Source: Areca catechu
Taxonomy: Eukaryota; Streptophyta; Magnoliopsida; Arecales; Arecaceae
Direction: 5' to 3'
DNA length: 64,000 nucleotides
Assembly: GCA_021397845.1 (NCBI GenBank)
Contig: CM038052.1
Span: forward strand, 147,368,854 to 147,432,853
Part shown: one piece after another, positions 21,436 through 32,347 of the stretch
Position numbering within the stretch: position 1 is the first letter of the stretch
Layout of the letters: each line of letters starts with the position of its first letter
Notes under the pieces: model-generated
Told to the model about the DNA's origin: nothing
Databases searched by the model: none
Seen by the model: the letters and a program-made list of their open reading frames with translations, nothing else
Program-made: the position numbers and the translations under genes

Positions 21436-23000
21436 TAAAGCCAATCGCCTTTAAATCTTAATCCCATACACTCGAGGTGGTGATCAAACTCTCGCTGTGG
21501 TAGAGCCTTAGTGAACGGGTCTGCTACATTGTTCTTTGTATCAACTCTATTTATATAGACATCTTGTCTTTCTACTATTTCTCGGACGAGATGGAAGCGT
21601 CTCAGAATGTGCTTGGACTTATGATGAGCTCTTGGTTCCTTAGCTTGAGCAACAGCCCCAGTGTTGTCACAGTAAAGTGGCACTGGGTTTTCAATCTCAG
21701 GAACAACACCCAACTCTGTGATGAACTTCTTCATCCAGACTGCTTCCTTGGCGGCTTCACTGACAGCTATGTATTCTGCCTCTATGGTTGAGTCAGCTAT
21801 AGTCTGCTGTTTTGTACTCTTCCAACTCATTGCTCCACCATTTAGGGTAAAAACATATCCCGAAATGGATTTGTTATCATCAGGGTCTGATTGAAAACTA
21901 GAATCAGAATAAGCTTCTAGTTTAAGATCAGAACCACCATAAACCAGAAAAATATTCTTAGTCTTTCTTAGGTACTTAAGAATATTTTTAACTGCTTTCC
22001 AATGATCCTCTCCTAGATCAGCCTAAAACCTACTGACAATGCCTAAAGCATATGCCACATCAGGCCTGGTACATAACATGGCATACATTATGGATCCTTT
22101 TGCCGAAGCATAGGGTATAGAATTCATTCTATTTCTTTCTTCAGGTGTCTTAGGAGACATCCTTTTAGAAAGATGTATGCCTTGACTCATAGGAAGATAA
22201 CCTCTTTTACTTCCATCCATGCTGAATCTTTTCAGCACTAAGTCAATGTACCTAGATTGGAATAAACCTAGCATCCTCTTAGATCTATCTCTATAGATCT
22301 TAATACCTAGTATATAGGATGCTTCTCCCAAATCTTTCATGGAAAACTGGTTTGATAGCCAAACCTTGACTGATTGTAACATTGGGATATCATTCCCAAT
22401 GAGGAGTATGTCATCTACATACAGAACCAAGAAGACTATGGCACTCCCACTAGTCTTCTTATAAACACAGGGTTCATCCACATTTTTGATAAAACCAAAC
22501 CTTTTAATAGTTTCATCAAAGCGGATGTTCCAACTCCTTGAAGCTTGCTTTAATCCATAAATGGATTTCTTTAGCTTGCATACTTGATTAGGTTTATTCT
22601 TTGAAATAAAACCTTCTGGCTGTGACATGTAGACTTCTTCCTCAAGAAAACCATTGAGGAATGCAGTCTTCACATCCATCTGCCAGATCTCATAATCGTA
22701 GTACGCTGCTATAGCAAGTAAAATCCGAATTGATTTGAGCATGGCAACAGGTGAGAATGTTTAATCATAATCAATTCCCTATTTTGTCTAAAACCTTTTG
22801 CCACTAATCTGGCTTTATAGGTTTCAACTTGGCCATCAGCCCCAATCTTTTTCTCATAGACCCATTTGCACCCAATAGAATTAACACCCTCTGGTGCATC
22901 GACCAAAGACCATACTTGGTTTACATACATAGAGTCTATCTCGGATTCCATGGCTTCTTGCCATCTATCTAAATCAGTACTCAAGATAGCTTCCGTATAG
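21435..23000 (-). pseudogene. pol: reverse transcriptase and RNase H, element D
   Basis: RT: GCKWVYEKKIGADGQVETYK, ARLVAKGFRQ, then a frameshift near 22760-22780, then QMDVKTAFLNGFLEEEVYM, PEGFI, YGLKQASRSW, and the catalytic box LYVDDILLIGND, then GEASYILGIKI. A TAA/TAG break lies at 22023 after GIVSRF. RNase H: MSWKSTKQQTIADSTIEAEY, then LYCDNTGAVAQAKEP and HHKSKHI, ending at KGDWL near 21435. These are the usual copia motifs with intact catalytic aspartates. The protein is broken by the frameshift and the stop. Confidence 0.9.
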
Positions 23001-23207
23001 GTCAGAGGTTCATCATTTGAATGACTTGGGCTTCATTATTTTCGATAATAAACCCATACCTCTCAGGTGCCCGTGGCACTCTATCAGACCTACGGGGAGG
23101 AGTTTTGTGTTCTGGTTCTGTCCTAACTATATGTTCTAATGGTTGAGAACTGTCTATCTGTATTTCTTATACTTCTCCAAGTTCAACAGTTCTACCATTG
23201 CCCTTTT

Positions 23208-25343
23208 CTAAAATAAACACTTTTTCTCGAAAAGTGGCATGCATGCTGACAAAAATCTTTTGTTCAGTAGGATGGTAAAACAATATCCTCTACCCTCTCT
23301 AGGATATCCTACAAATAGATATTTATCCGCTCTAGGTTCCAACTTATGTCCAAAATTTCTTTTAACATAAGCTGGACATCCCCATACCTTAAAATATTTA
23401 AGATACGGTTTCTTTCCACTCCAAATTTCATATGGAGTACTAACAATGGATTTAGAAGGTACCTTGTTCAGAATGTAAATAGCAGTTTCTAGGGCATGAC
23501 CCCAGAAGAAAATGGGTAAATTTGTGAAGTACATCATGGATCGTACCATATCTAATAAGGTATGATTCCTCCTTTCAGCTATACCATTTAGCTGTGGTGT
23601 ATAAGGAGGGGTCCATTCAGAAAGAATTCCATTAACTTTAAGATAGTCTAAAAACTTCGTGGATAAGTATTCTCCTCCTCGATCAGAACGAAGAACTTTA
23701 ATACTTTTCCCGATTTGTTTTTCGACCATACTTTGATACTCCTTAAATTTATCAAAGGCTTCAGATTTATGTTTCATAAGATACACACATCCGAACCTAG
23801 ATAAATCATCTGTAAAAATGATAAAATATGAGTATCCACCTCTGGCCTGAGTTGTCATTGGACCACATACATCAGTATGTATAAGTCCTAATAACTCAGT
23901 TGACCTTTCTCCATGTCCAGTAAATGGAGTCTTGGTCATCTTACCCATGAGAAATGATTTGCAAGTTCCTAATGATTCATACTCATAAGGATCAAGGAAT
24001 TTTTTCTTGTATAACTTGCTTATCCTAGACTCATTAACATGACCAAGTCGATGATGCCAAAGTAAAGTTTCATTAAAGTCTTTTCTTTTTCTTTTATTAT
24101 TGACATGAAAAACACTATCATTGGAAGAGAGAGTTAAGAGCCCATTGCTAAATATGCTAGAACAAATAATTTTATTAGATAACATTATCGAGCAACCAGT
24201 GCTCGTTACATCCATTACATATCCTTGTTTTAATAACAAAGGAATAGATATAATGTTCCTAATAATCTTTGGCATATAGTAACAATTTTCTAACTCCAAG
24301 ATCTTCCCTGAAGGCAACTTCAAAGTATAGGTCCCTACAGCTTCTGCTTGGATGATATCACCACTAGCACCGTAGAGATTGAAGTCACCTTCCTTCAATA
24401 CTTTAAGCTTGTGGAGGTCCTGCAAAGATTTGCATATATGGTAACCACAAGCGGTATCCAATACCCAAGTATTTGATATAGATGAATTTAATGTCAATAT
24501 AGTATGTATCTCATATATACCTTTTGGTGCATCTGTCGCACCAGGCTTCACAGTTGCAAGGTAAGCCTTGCAATTCCTTTTCCAATGTCCCGCTTTGCCG
24601 CAAAAGAAACAGGTTGATTGTTTTGAGGCCTTCTTTCCTTTCTTATTCTTATTGATGCCATCCTTAGGGTTTAGCCTCCTATTAAAACCCTTTTTGCTTG
24701 ATTTCTTCTTATTGGTCTTATCAACAAGAAGAAGTGGAGCCTTTTCTTTCTTAACGTGGCCCTCTGCTATTTTTAACATATTTAATAGCTCAGGCAAGGA
24801 AGTGTTCAGTTTGTTCATGTGATAATTCAAGACAAACTGAGAAAATGACTTCGGGAGTGATTGCAGGATTAAATCCTGATTCAACTCCCCATCCATAATA
24901 AACCCTAATTGACCCAATCTGGTGATTAAGTCAATTACTTTCAGAACATGATCCTGAACGGATGTTCCCTCTATCATCCTAGCACGGAATAACTGCTTAG
25001 ATAATTCGTATCTAGCAGTTCTACTTTGTTCTCCATAAAGCTCTTTTAAATTGAGCATGATGGATTGAGTATCCATGCTTTCATGCTGCCTCTGTAACTC
25101 ATTGGTCATAAAGGCCAATATGATACACTTGACAGTGAGGGAGTTATTCTGCCACATTTTGTATGTGGCCATATCTTCCTATGTGGCATCATCCCCTAGT
25201 GGATTAAGACAGGGGGTATCAAGAATATAAGAAAGTTTTTCTGAACTCAGTACAATCTTTAAATTTCTCAACCAGTCCACATAGTTTGGACCAGTCCGTT
25301 TGTTGGTATCTAAGATACTTCGAAGTGATAATGAAGATGCCAT
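23208..25343 (-). pseudogene. gag-pol: gag, protease and integrase, element D
   Basis: The likely start is ATG at 25343, 57 codons before the long open run from 25172; one TAG at 25181-25179 separates them. The open run is 654 codons. In it Gag carries a CCHC knuckle CFFCGKAGHWKRNC (residues 188-201), PR has WVLDTACGYH (residue 239; normally DSG or DTG), and INT has H-H at WHHRLGHV, then D 433 (HTDVCGP), D about 497 (RSDRGGEY) and E about 533 (GIAERRN). The second Cys of the INT zinc finger is lost (TCKSFLMGK, where C-x-x-C is usual). A one-base loss near 23226 ends the frame. It is the best-preserved gag-pol run in the window. Confidence 0.9.
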
Positions 25344-25396
25344 TTATCTACATTTAATAAAGAACAATACATAAGCAAACAACCATGAAATGACTT

Positions 25397-25495
25397 ACAT
25401 AATTAAATTAGGTCTTCAATTTAATTATGTCTCCCACTATTTTATCAAAAATCATAGCCCTTACTATGATAATCGAGAAAAAACCCTGATCGATT
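25397..25495 (-). other. gag-proximal hairpins in the leader of element D
   Basis: Three adjacent inverted repeats. The first has 13-bp perfect arms 25397-25409 and 25418-25430 with an 8-nt loop. The second has 7-bp arms 25451-25457 and 25464-25470. The third has 6-bp arms 25471-25476 and 25490-25495. They lie between PBS and gag start, so in the RNA leader. Confidence 0.7.
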
Positions 25496-25523
25496 TTTCT
25501 TAGAGAGATTGAGATCCTAATAA

Positions 25524-25848
25524 CTTATAAAAGATCTTGCAGAAAACACAACAAATATTTTATAAGCTCAAAGGTAGGAAACTCTTCCAATTATATCTCA
25601 TATAATTCTCAAAAATAACTTGGCCTCTAGAACATTATTAGTCTTGCAGAAAAACACAACAAACCATAATGTTCTAGTTAAGTCAAGACCCTTTCATTTC
25701 TATACAGTCAGTACTCAAATATAATGCCCTTGCAAATAACACAACAAAGCATTATACTGAATATACTGTTAGCATATCTATGCACTAGACTAATATTATG
25801 TCAATCACCATATTAGGTCTTGCAGATAACACAACAAACCTAATGTGG
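25524..25848 (-). other. array of four stem-loops with a shared 20-nt loop in the leader of element D
   Basis: Arms: SL1 25524-25532/25558-25566 (9 bp); SL2 25627-25638/25666-25677 (12 bp, perfect); SL3 25720-25727/25749-25756 (8 bp); SL4 25808-25817/25839-25848 (10 bp with one G-U-type pair). Stem sequences differ from one another, yet every loop contains CTTGCARAWAACACAACAAA (+ strand), with one extra A in SL2. Different stems with preserved pairing around one constant loop indicate selection on RNA structure. Another 8-bp hairpin lies at 25589-25607. A role in packaging, dimerisation or translation is inference. Confidence 0.8.
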
Positions 25849-26496
25849 TTCATAACACAATAATAATCAAGCATGAAGGAAGGCCAATATATAGTATTTT
25901 TAGCACTAAGCATTTTAGTCAAGATTTAAATATAATCAAATCGGCCAGGCAAGTGGAAAAGATGTGGGAGTCCCCCCGTTGCTTTCCTAGACACCAATAA
26001 AAATTGGCCAGGTCAGTCAACGGAACCAATTAAAAACCACAATTCTTTTTACCTTCCCGGAACCACCTTTCTAGACACCGAATGATCAATTGTTCATCAT
26101 GACTAGTGATGCTTATTAGTTAAATATACTATGACTTAATATAATTTTAACAGGAGGGCTTTATAAAATTGCCAGCACATTCTTATAGAACATATCATAA
26201 TCATATCACTCTGATAAATAAATATGTGCAAAGTGTGTCATCATACTAGGACAACCATTTACCACATAATGGATCCACCATTATGCCAGGGCAACCTTAT
26301 TTCAGTATGATAACTTCAAAACTAATCATATCTCTATAATAATTAGGGTTTGAGTGAAAAATCCTAACTAGTGGCATACACCAAAACATATATGCAACCA
26401 AAAAATATGCTAAGTGTAATAGCATATTAGGACTTAAAAAAAAAAAAACCTAATATGTAACACAAACTATCATAGATTATAGTCCTAATTAAGGTA
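25849..26496 (-). other. PBS-proximal leader of element D
   Basis: Non-coding. It holds a direct repeat around CTAGACACC (near 25988 and 26071), another around GGCCAGG (25952 and 26007), and the hairpin described at 26242-26309. Confidence 0.6.
26242..26309 (-). other. nested hairpin in the leader of element D
   Basis: Inner arms CATAATGG 26265-26272 and CCATTATG 26278-26285 with loop ATCCA; outer arms CATACT 26242-26247 and AGTATG 26304-26309. The words AGGACAACC and AGGGCAACC flank the inner stem. It lies about 190 nt from the PBS. Confidence 0.6.
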
Positions 26497-26508
26497 GCTC
26501 TGATACCA
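26497..26508 (-). promoter_or_regulatory. primer binding site, element D
   Basis: - strand TGGTATCAGAGC, complementary to the 3' end of initiator tRNA-Met, one base from the LTR end. Confidence 0.92.
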
Positions 26509-26509
26509 C

Positions 26510-28075
26510 TGTTAGGTTCCGGTGCACCACAGCGGAAGTGTAATTTTAAAATGATGAAATTTGCACCACAATCCCTTAGCCAGGATCTCCTTATTCAGGA
26601 TTAAAACATATAATAAACATACAAACTTACATTGTTTGAATTAGGGCACCAACCTGTTAACGCTAAATCCAATTTTGATGTAGAATCAAAACTTGGTGTT
26701 GAATGCCCCTTTTGATTTCACCAGGCGTCCAAATGTCCACCCTCCAATGGTGATCCACAAGAAGATTGATCAAGATGCTAGCTTCTTCAAAAATTCCTTC
26801 ACTTGAATTCTTATCCTAAAATTCAAAAGGACTATGGCTTTAAAACTCCACGGTAGGGACTCCTTACTTCCTTTCTTTCTTCTTCCTCTCCCTTTCTTAA
26901 GACCTTGTCCTAAGAATAAAACTCTTGTCTTGAAGGAGGAGAAGGATTTAAGACACTAATATCTTAAAGTAAAAGGAAATAGAAACAGAGTAGTAATTCT
27001 TTTCTTTTACCGATCGAGAGATTCTTCCTATCTCTTGTTTTGGACTTGAGTTTCAACAGAGAAGATAACTCTATAAAAGGGAAACTCTCTGTGTCCTAAA
27101 CAAGCTAAGGAGGAATCAGTTTCCTGGAAAGAAAAGAAAAATAAAACCTCTGTCGTACATTTTTTAAACACCCGAGACCTCTGTTCCTTAAATAGATTAC
27201 AAAGAGATGTCTTCTCAAAAGAACACAACTCTCCGTAAACACCATTCCATTTTGTCTCACGCCCCTTCCCTATTTCTCATGCCCCCTTCCCTCTTTCTCA
27301 CGCCCTTCCAGATTAAAACTCATGGCTTTTCCTAAAAGAAAAGTCGTGAAATTCCAGAAGAAAGGAATTGCGATGTTTCGGTCTCCGAAGAGACGTTGTT
27401 TCGCACAACCGGGAAGAGTCAGCGCCTTTTGTCTTTCTTAAAAAACTTCCAGCCGTTGGATTCCCATCCAAGGGGGGACAAGTGGTGCGCTATTTCTTAA
27501 GAAAGGAGGACGCCCCATCTTAATTCATTGGAGAATTAAGCGGGGCACGCCAAGAGTCCATGCGCCATGGACTCTTCCAAATGACGCGCCAAGAGTCCAT
27601 AAGCACATGGACTCTTGGCATTTGGCATGAAAATGCAAGGGGGCGGGTGGGGAGACTAGCCTAGTTACATGGCTAGCCAATAGGGTTAGCCATAATCCCT
27701 ATTTTCATAATTAGGGTCTAATTAGCTCCAATTAGAACCCAAATTGAACCAATCCGGAACCCTAAATTCGAATCCGATTCGAATAGAAGCTAGGGTTTGC
27801 ATCACCTGCTAGAGTGTTATCCTGCAAAGATGATTTAATCATAAATTAAACTCTTGATCAATCTTCTTAAGTGTGTGACCCATTGGGTTCCACATCTAGC
27901 CAGCAGTGGGTTCGAATACAAGTTGACCTAATTTGATTAGAACTCTTTCTAATCAATTTAGGTCAAACCGGGCTTACCCGATTTGATCAATTAGGACTCT
28001 TTCTAATAAATGATCTTTGAATTTGATCAACCCATAAGACAAGATTGATGTCTAGCAACATGTCATGTCTACCCG
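26510..28075 (-). repeat. 5' LTR of element D, partial
   Basis: + strand TGTTAGGTTCCGG onward, which is the 3' end of the LTR on the - strand. It runs to 28075 and stops inside the LTR at a CCCG shared with the B LTR. About 864 bp of the LTR start is missing. Confidence 0.82.
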
Positions 28076-28107
28076 CAGACTCCACGTCTGCAAATGCCGC
28101 AATATCA
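28076..28107 (-). repeat. terminal fragment of the 5' LTR of element B
   Basis: CAGACTCCACGTCTGCAAAT and onward match 10190-10219 and end AATATCA. It marks the right end of B; the putative target duplication would be GTAAA, and its partner is outside the window. Confidence 0.75.
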
Positions 28108-28716
28108 GTAAAAAAAGTTGATGATAACTTTTTATCACCCTCATAAAAAAGAAATATAAAATAAAAATGAAAACATAATTTTCTAAGTAGAAAACTTTCA
28201 ACTCTCAAAATTGAGAATTTTTTTTTTAAAAAAAAGGAGTTCTCGAATGGCTTACCGAAAAAGATTTATAGACAGCGAGATATGAACGTTATTAGCATTA
28301 ATAATCATAATGTTCAAATATTAATAGGTCAAATATTTTAAAAATTAAATAGCCATTAACAGTCAAAAAAATTAATAGAAAAATATTTAAAATATAAATA
28401 TCTATTAATGAACAAAAGTTATCAAAATTAACAAAAAAGTAAATAAATAATTAAGTAATGGATTTAGTAGGGTGCTCTCGCACTGTTCCGATTCAACTTA
28501 GCTAGATTCAGTTTGCATGCATGTATTAAAGATTTTTTGGAACCTTCTCAAACACTCCTGAAAGCTAAAGCTAACTCTTCTCTCATAAAAAAGATTTTAG
28601 AGTTTCTTCCATTTCCAATTTATGATAAAAGAAACTCTATATGAACATCTAAAGGTCAACAAATATCATTTTTAAAGAAAAAGTATTTGAAAATTTTTAA
28701 ATTTTATTATCCAAAT
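28108..28716. other. AT-rich DNA without recognisable features
   Basis: No coding frame, no LTR match and no structured repeat seen. It could be host intergenic DNA between elements B and the SIRE copy. Confidence 0.5.
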
Positions 28717-29989
28717 TGACAATCTAAGAGGGTGAATGAATTGGATTTTTAAAAATTTTTAGCAAGTGTACTTTAAAATCTTTAAATTTAGTGAGACAAG
28801 TATTATGTGAGCTAAGTTAGATGCAATGAAAAGAATATGAAAGCACATGCAAATAACTAGGATTTATAGTGGTTCAATACACTCCTAGCATCTACATCCA
28901 CTTCAATATCTGTTTATAATTTTTTTACTATATTCTCTCAAGAATACGGTAGGATTATTTTTTCGGGCCTATAATCCAAAATCCAATGCACGTTTATTTT
29001 ACACAGGCTCACAAACAAATCCAATTGGCTTTCATAGGCCAGTCAATCAAAATATATACAATAAATTTCTAAGTTTCAGAAGCCAGTCAATCAAAACTTA
29101 TATAATAAATCTTCAAGTTTTAGATCCTATAGAAACTTAAACAATAAAACAGGAATAAAAAATGTAACTAAAAATAAATTCTTTAAGAGTAGGTTATTGC
29201 CATTGAAGCTTGACTAAAGATCACTTGAATGCTTCAATAATTGCTCTTAAATGTTCTTCTAATTGCTCCTTAGATCTTCAAGAAAAGTAGTTAGGAAGTA
29301 ATTAAGTTATCTTAAATTTTCAATTAATGCTTTCACTTTTTTTAATATTTTCTTTTTATCAAGTGTTGTCTTGTTTTTTAAGCTTAATCCTCGAATTTAT
29401 ATCTTTCCATGAATTTTCATCGATCTAGAGTCTCTTCTGACCATTTCTAATCATTAAAAATTAAAAAATAGCCATTAGAATCACTTGTCCTTAAAATCTG
29501 GAAATCTACAAAACTAGCTATTGAAATACTATCAAAGTACCATAAGTCGACTCTTGCCTGTCCAGGAGTAGGCTCATATGGGTATTTTGGAATTATAGCT
29601 TTCTATTTTTCCTAAGAAAGTCGACTTTTCCCTACAAGAGTTGACTCACTCGCCTGAGATAGAAAAATATTCCTCTGTCTGCACCGAGAGAGTCGGCTCT
29701 CCTTCCTTAAGAGTCAACTTGTTTGTGTGCTAGACCTTTGTATAAATTCCAAATTATTCCAGAGTCTGCTCTCACTTATGCGAATCATCTCCTTTTTTTC
29801 AAATTTGAATTCTAGCATCTTTTTCTCTTCAAATAGAGTTCCTTTGAGCTCATATAATCTTCCAATTGCTATAAATCAATCTTTGTAAAATTATGCTCTC
29901 CACAAAAATATTTTTAAACAATTTGAAAGATATTAGTATACTTTTTATACTCTAATATGTTGTAATCATCAAAATCATTCATGAGATCA
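28717..29989 (-). repeat. 3' LTR of the SIRE-lineage element
   Basis: 1273 bp, TG to CA. On the - strand it starts TGATCTCATGAATGATTTTG, like the H LTR (GTGATTTTGATGAATAAC). The stretch TTTATAGTGGTTCAATACAC is the reverse complement of the H LTR motif near 59510-59540. Confidence 0.75.
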
Positions 29990-29990
29990 A

Positions 29991-30010
29991 TAATCTCCTC
30001 CTTTTTGATA
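29991..30010 (-). promoter_or_regulatory. polypurine tract, SIRE-lineage element
   Basis: - strand AAAAAGGAGGAGATTA next to the LTR. Confidence 0.7.
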
Positions 30011-30749
30011 ATGACAAAATAATAGGTATAGAAATTAAAAAAAATTATAGCATAAAATATATTAGAGTATTTATCATGTATCAGGGCAAAATATATGTGT
30101 ATGTATCAAAGCTCAAAAGAATATGTATGTAAGAGCTATAAAAAATATTTATGTATCAGAGTTGTAAACATTTGCATATATCAGAGCAAAATGAGTTTAC
30201 ATCAAAGCTCAAAAAGAAATATATCATAACTAGAAAAAATGTATCAGAGATACCAAAAGAAATATATCAGAGCTGCATCAAATTGTAAAAATTTTGAAAA
30301 AATCTCTCAAATTTTGTACAAGGCTCTCCCTCAATTTAAGCTTTCCTTTCCTTTCAAGCTATTTTTACTTTCTCAATTTTATTCTTTTTCTTTATATATC
30401 AAAGCTTATTTTTTAATCTTATATATCTCATATCTTTCTTATATATATCTTTTTTAATTTCATATCCTTCTTATATATCTCTTTTTTTAATTTCATATAT
30501 CTCACATCTTTCTTATATATATATCTCTTTTTTTAAAGTCTCATATACTTCTTCCTCTATTTGTCATCAACAAATAAGGTAAAAATTTCAGAGCAATGCA
30601 TAAGTACATTAAACGAAGTCAAATGTCATAATATTTCATTCATAGATCATCAAAATGTGACTCCAATATAAAGTTCAGTATATGCATAGAATAACATCAA
30701 AATGAACAACAATACATATAGTTTAGTACATTTCAAAAGCAAAGACAAC

Positions 30750-30815
<66 letters not shown>

Positions 30816-31967
30816 TAATACTCTAAAGATACTAAGAGTTCCTAATTGTCTTCTAGAAATTCTATGACTGGAATAGAAGAAGAAGATGAAGCACCCTTGG
30901 TGCGGGTTCGAGAAGCTAGTCCAAAGAGAGTAAGAGGAAAACCAGTACTTGATGCACTATAGAACTGAAGGGGATCTAGAAGGAACAAGCTGAGACTAAT
31001 GTCTTAGGGGCTGACTAAAAGATGAAGTAGACAAAGTGAATCACAGTAGAAGAGCCCCGATCTCAGATTTTATCCTATGCATCACTAGATATATCGCTCA
31101 TATCTCAATAGCTTCATTAATCACATAATCATCCATCTTCTTGAATATTTTTGCAGTCTCCTCTTGAATAGCTATAATATCAAGATGCATAGACTGTTGT
31201 CCTTAAGATTTTTGCATAACCTCAACTCTCAATGTCGACTCTCTCAAGTCTCGACGAAGCTCATCATATGACAACTACACTGAGGCTCTAAACTCATCAT
31301 GTCTCCTTAGAATACAGCTTGCATATTAGTGAGTAGTAAGTTGATCCTCTCGATCATCATCTATGCATAATACGATATCTGATCTGTAGAATTTGCAGAG
31401 GCAAGTGGTGGTGGTGGTGTCCTTGGGCTCCCAAGTGATGTAGCTAGCTATGCAGAGGGTCTAGCTATGGATGGTGTGGCCAAAATAGGGATCTTCGAAT
31501 TAGAAGGAATGGCTAGAGCATCATCATCATCACCATCATCAAAATTGAAGCAACAGCTCCCTATCCTGAAGCTTTGCAAATCCACCTATCATCACTTTTT
31601 CTATATCCCACCTATCATCACTTTTTCTATATCCCATGCGATATAGAAATGTTTCATTGTATCTATTAGTGTGAAGTAATCTCTTGGCATTCTCTCCATC
31701 ACAATCTACTTCGAACTTAGAAAAGATAAGTGTAAAAACTATACCATAAGGTAAGCAAGCCCTAAGCTGCTTAGCTGCCTCCTTGATTTATCCTAACATT
31801 AAATATGGTAGATTGATGGGCTTCCCTTGACTTAAATAATAGATAAATGATATATCCTTCTCAATAACCTTGTCAAATCTTTTCATTTTTGAAAAAAATA
31901 TCTACTAACCACATTATGTAACAACCTTATCTCCACCAATAACATGTTAGCTTGCAGATTTCTCAGA
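30011..31967 (-). other. decayed region between pol and the 3' LTR of the SIRE-lineage element
   Basis: Very AT-rich and with no long open frame. It contains the word TATCAGAGC/ATCAAAGCTC repeated at 30075-30280, T-rich runs at 30360-30540, a TA microsatellite, and a short direct duplication CACCTATCATCACTTTTTCT at about 31582 and 31610. It is probably remains of the extra ORF and 3' UTR. Confidence 0.45.
30755..30813. repeat. (AT)n microsatellite
   Basis: About 59 bp of alternating A and T with a single phase break near 30783. Confidence 0.95.
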
Positions 31968-32186
31968 TCATTCACAGCATATCTCTCTAAAATCTTTTAG
32001 ATCGTTTATTTTCTTCTCCAAAGCAAGAACACATACTCCCAACCTAGGCATTTCTAGAATACTACTTAGTCTCCTCTCGTCAATCACTATCAAAGTATCT
32101 TTAACTGTAGATCCGATAGCATCAATGTTGATCCTCAAATTTTCAGAAAAGGTTTTCACCAATTTTGGATAGATTGGTACCTTCAA
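31968..32186 (-). pseudogene. extra-ORF fragment ('putative plant transposon protein'-like), SIRE-lineage element
   Basis: A 72-codon open stretch, with PIYPKLVKTFSENLRI and LSSILEMPRLGVCVLALE. The pattern YP-LV--F-NL and the LG/GV-VW-like end resemble the plant domain named 'putative plant transposon protein', found in many retroelement extra ORFs. It lies between pol and the 3' LTR, where SIRE-type elements can have an extra ORF. Flanking sequence continues in kind but with stops (32187-32338). Function unknown. I recognise the domain by pattern only. Confidence 0.5.
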
Positions 32187-32347
32187 AGTATAGAATTTCT
32201 CTCAGCCTTGATCTGAATATAATTACCTATTTGGAAATGCCCGTTCTAAAGAAACACGAAGCTAATCTTCCTTCCCATTGTTACGAACAATTCACCATAG
32301 AAACTTAAGATTATAGTTGAAGTCTAGGGGCTTGACGGTCATTTCTC

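Larger units (their letters stand above)
20477..28075 (-). mobile_element. Element D: Ty1/copia Angela/BARE-type retrotransposon
   Basis: Order on the - strand: partial 5' LTR (28075-26510), PBS TGGTATCAGAGC, leader of about 1.15 kb, gag-PR-INT, RT-RNase H, polypurine tract, partial 3' LTR (21421-20477). The integrase motifs (HTDVCGPM, ARGGYSYFI, RSDRGGEYLS) match the Angela/BARE lineage. Together the two LTR pieces make one LTR of about 2.43 kb plus an 81-bp overlap. Flanks are both B LTR sequence. Confidence 0.88.
9502..28107 (-). mobile_element. Element B: Ty3/gypsy Tat element on the - strand, nested by A, a solo LTR and element D
   Basis: Order on the - strand from the right: 5' LTR (19900-20476 plus 28076-28107, split by D), primer site, gag (split by a solo LTR), PR, RT, archaeal RNase H, INT, tandem repeats, an antisense ORF on the + strand, polypurine tract, 3' LTR (9502-10219 visible). 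LTR identity is fixed by a complete solo LTR of the same family at 51706-53210. The left LTR lacks its first roughly 430 bp here, which would lie left of element A if A inserted into it. Confidence 0.85.
28717..32347 (-). mobile_element. SIRE-lineage copia element, 3' part (split by element C)
   Basis: 3' LTR 28717-29989, polypurine tract, and a long downstream region with an extra-ORF fragment. It is in the same orientation and lineage as the pol fragment at 41701-43484 on the other side of element C. I infer one element, with RT and RNase H deleted at the C junction. Confidence 0.65.

Noticed and set aside
30755..30813. (AT)n run considered as an origin or matrix attachment site
   Set aside because: A simple microsatellite is sufficient explanation.
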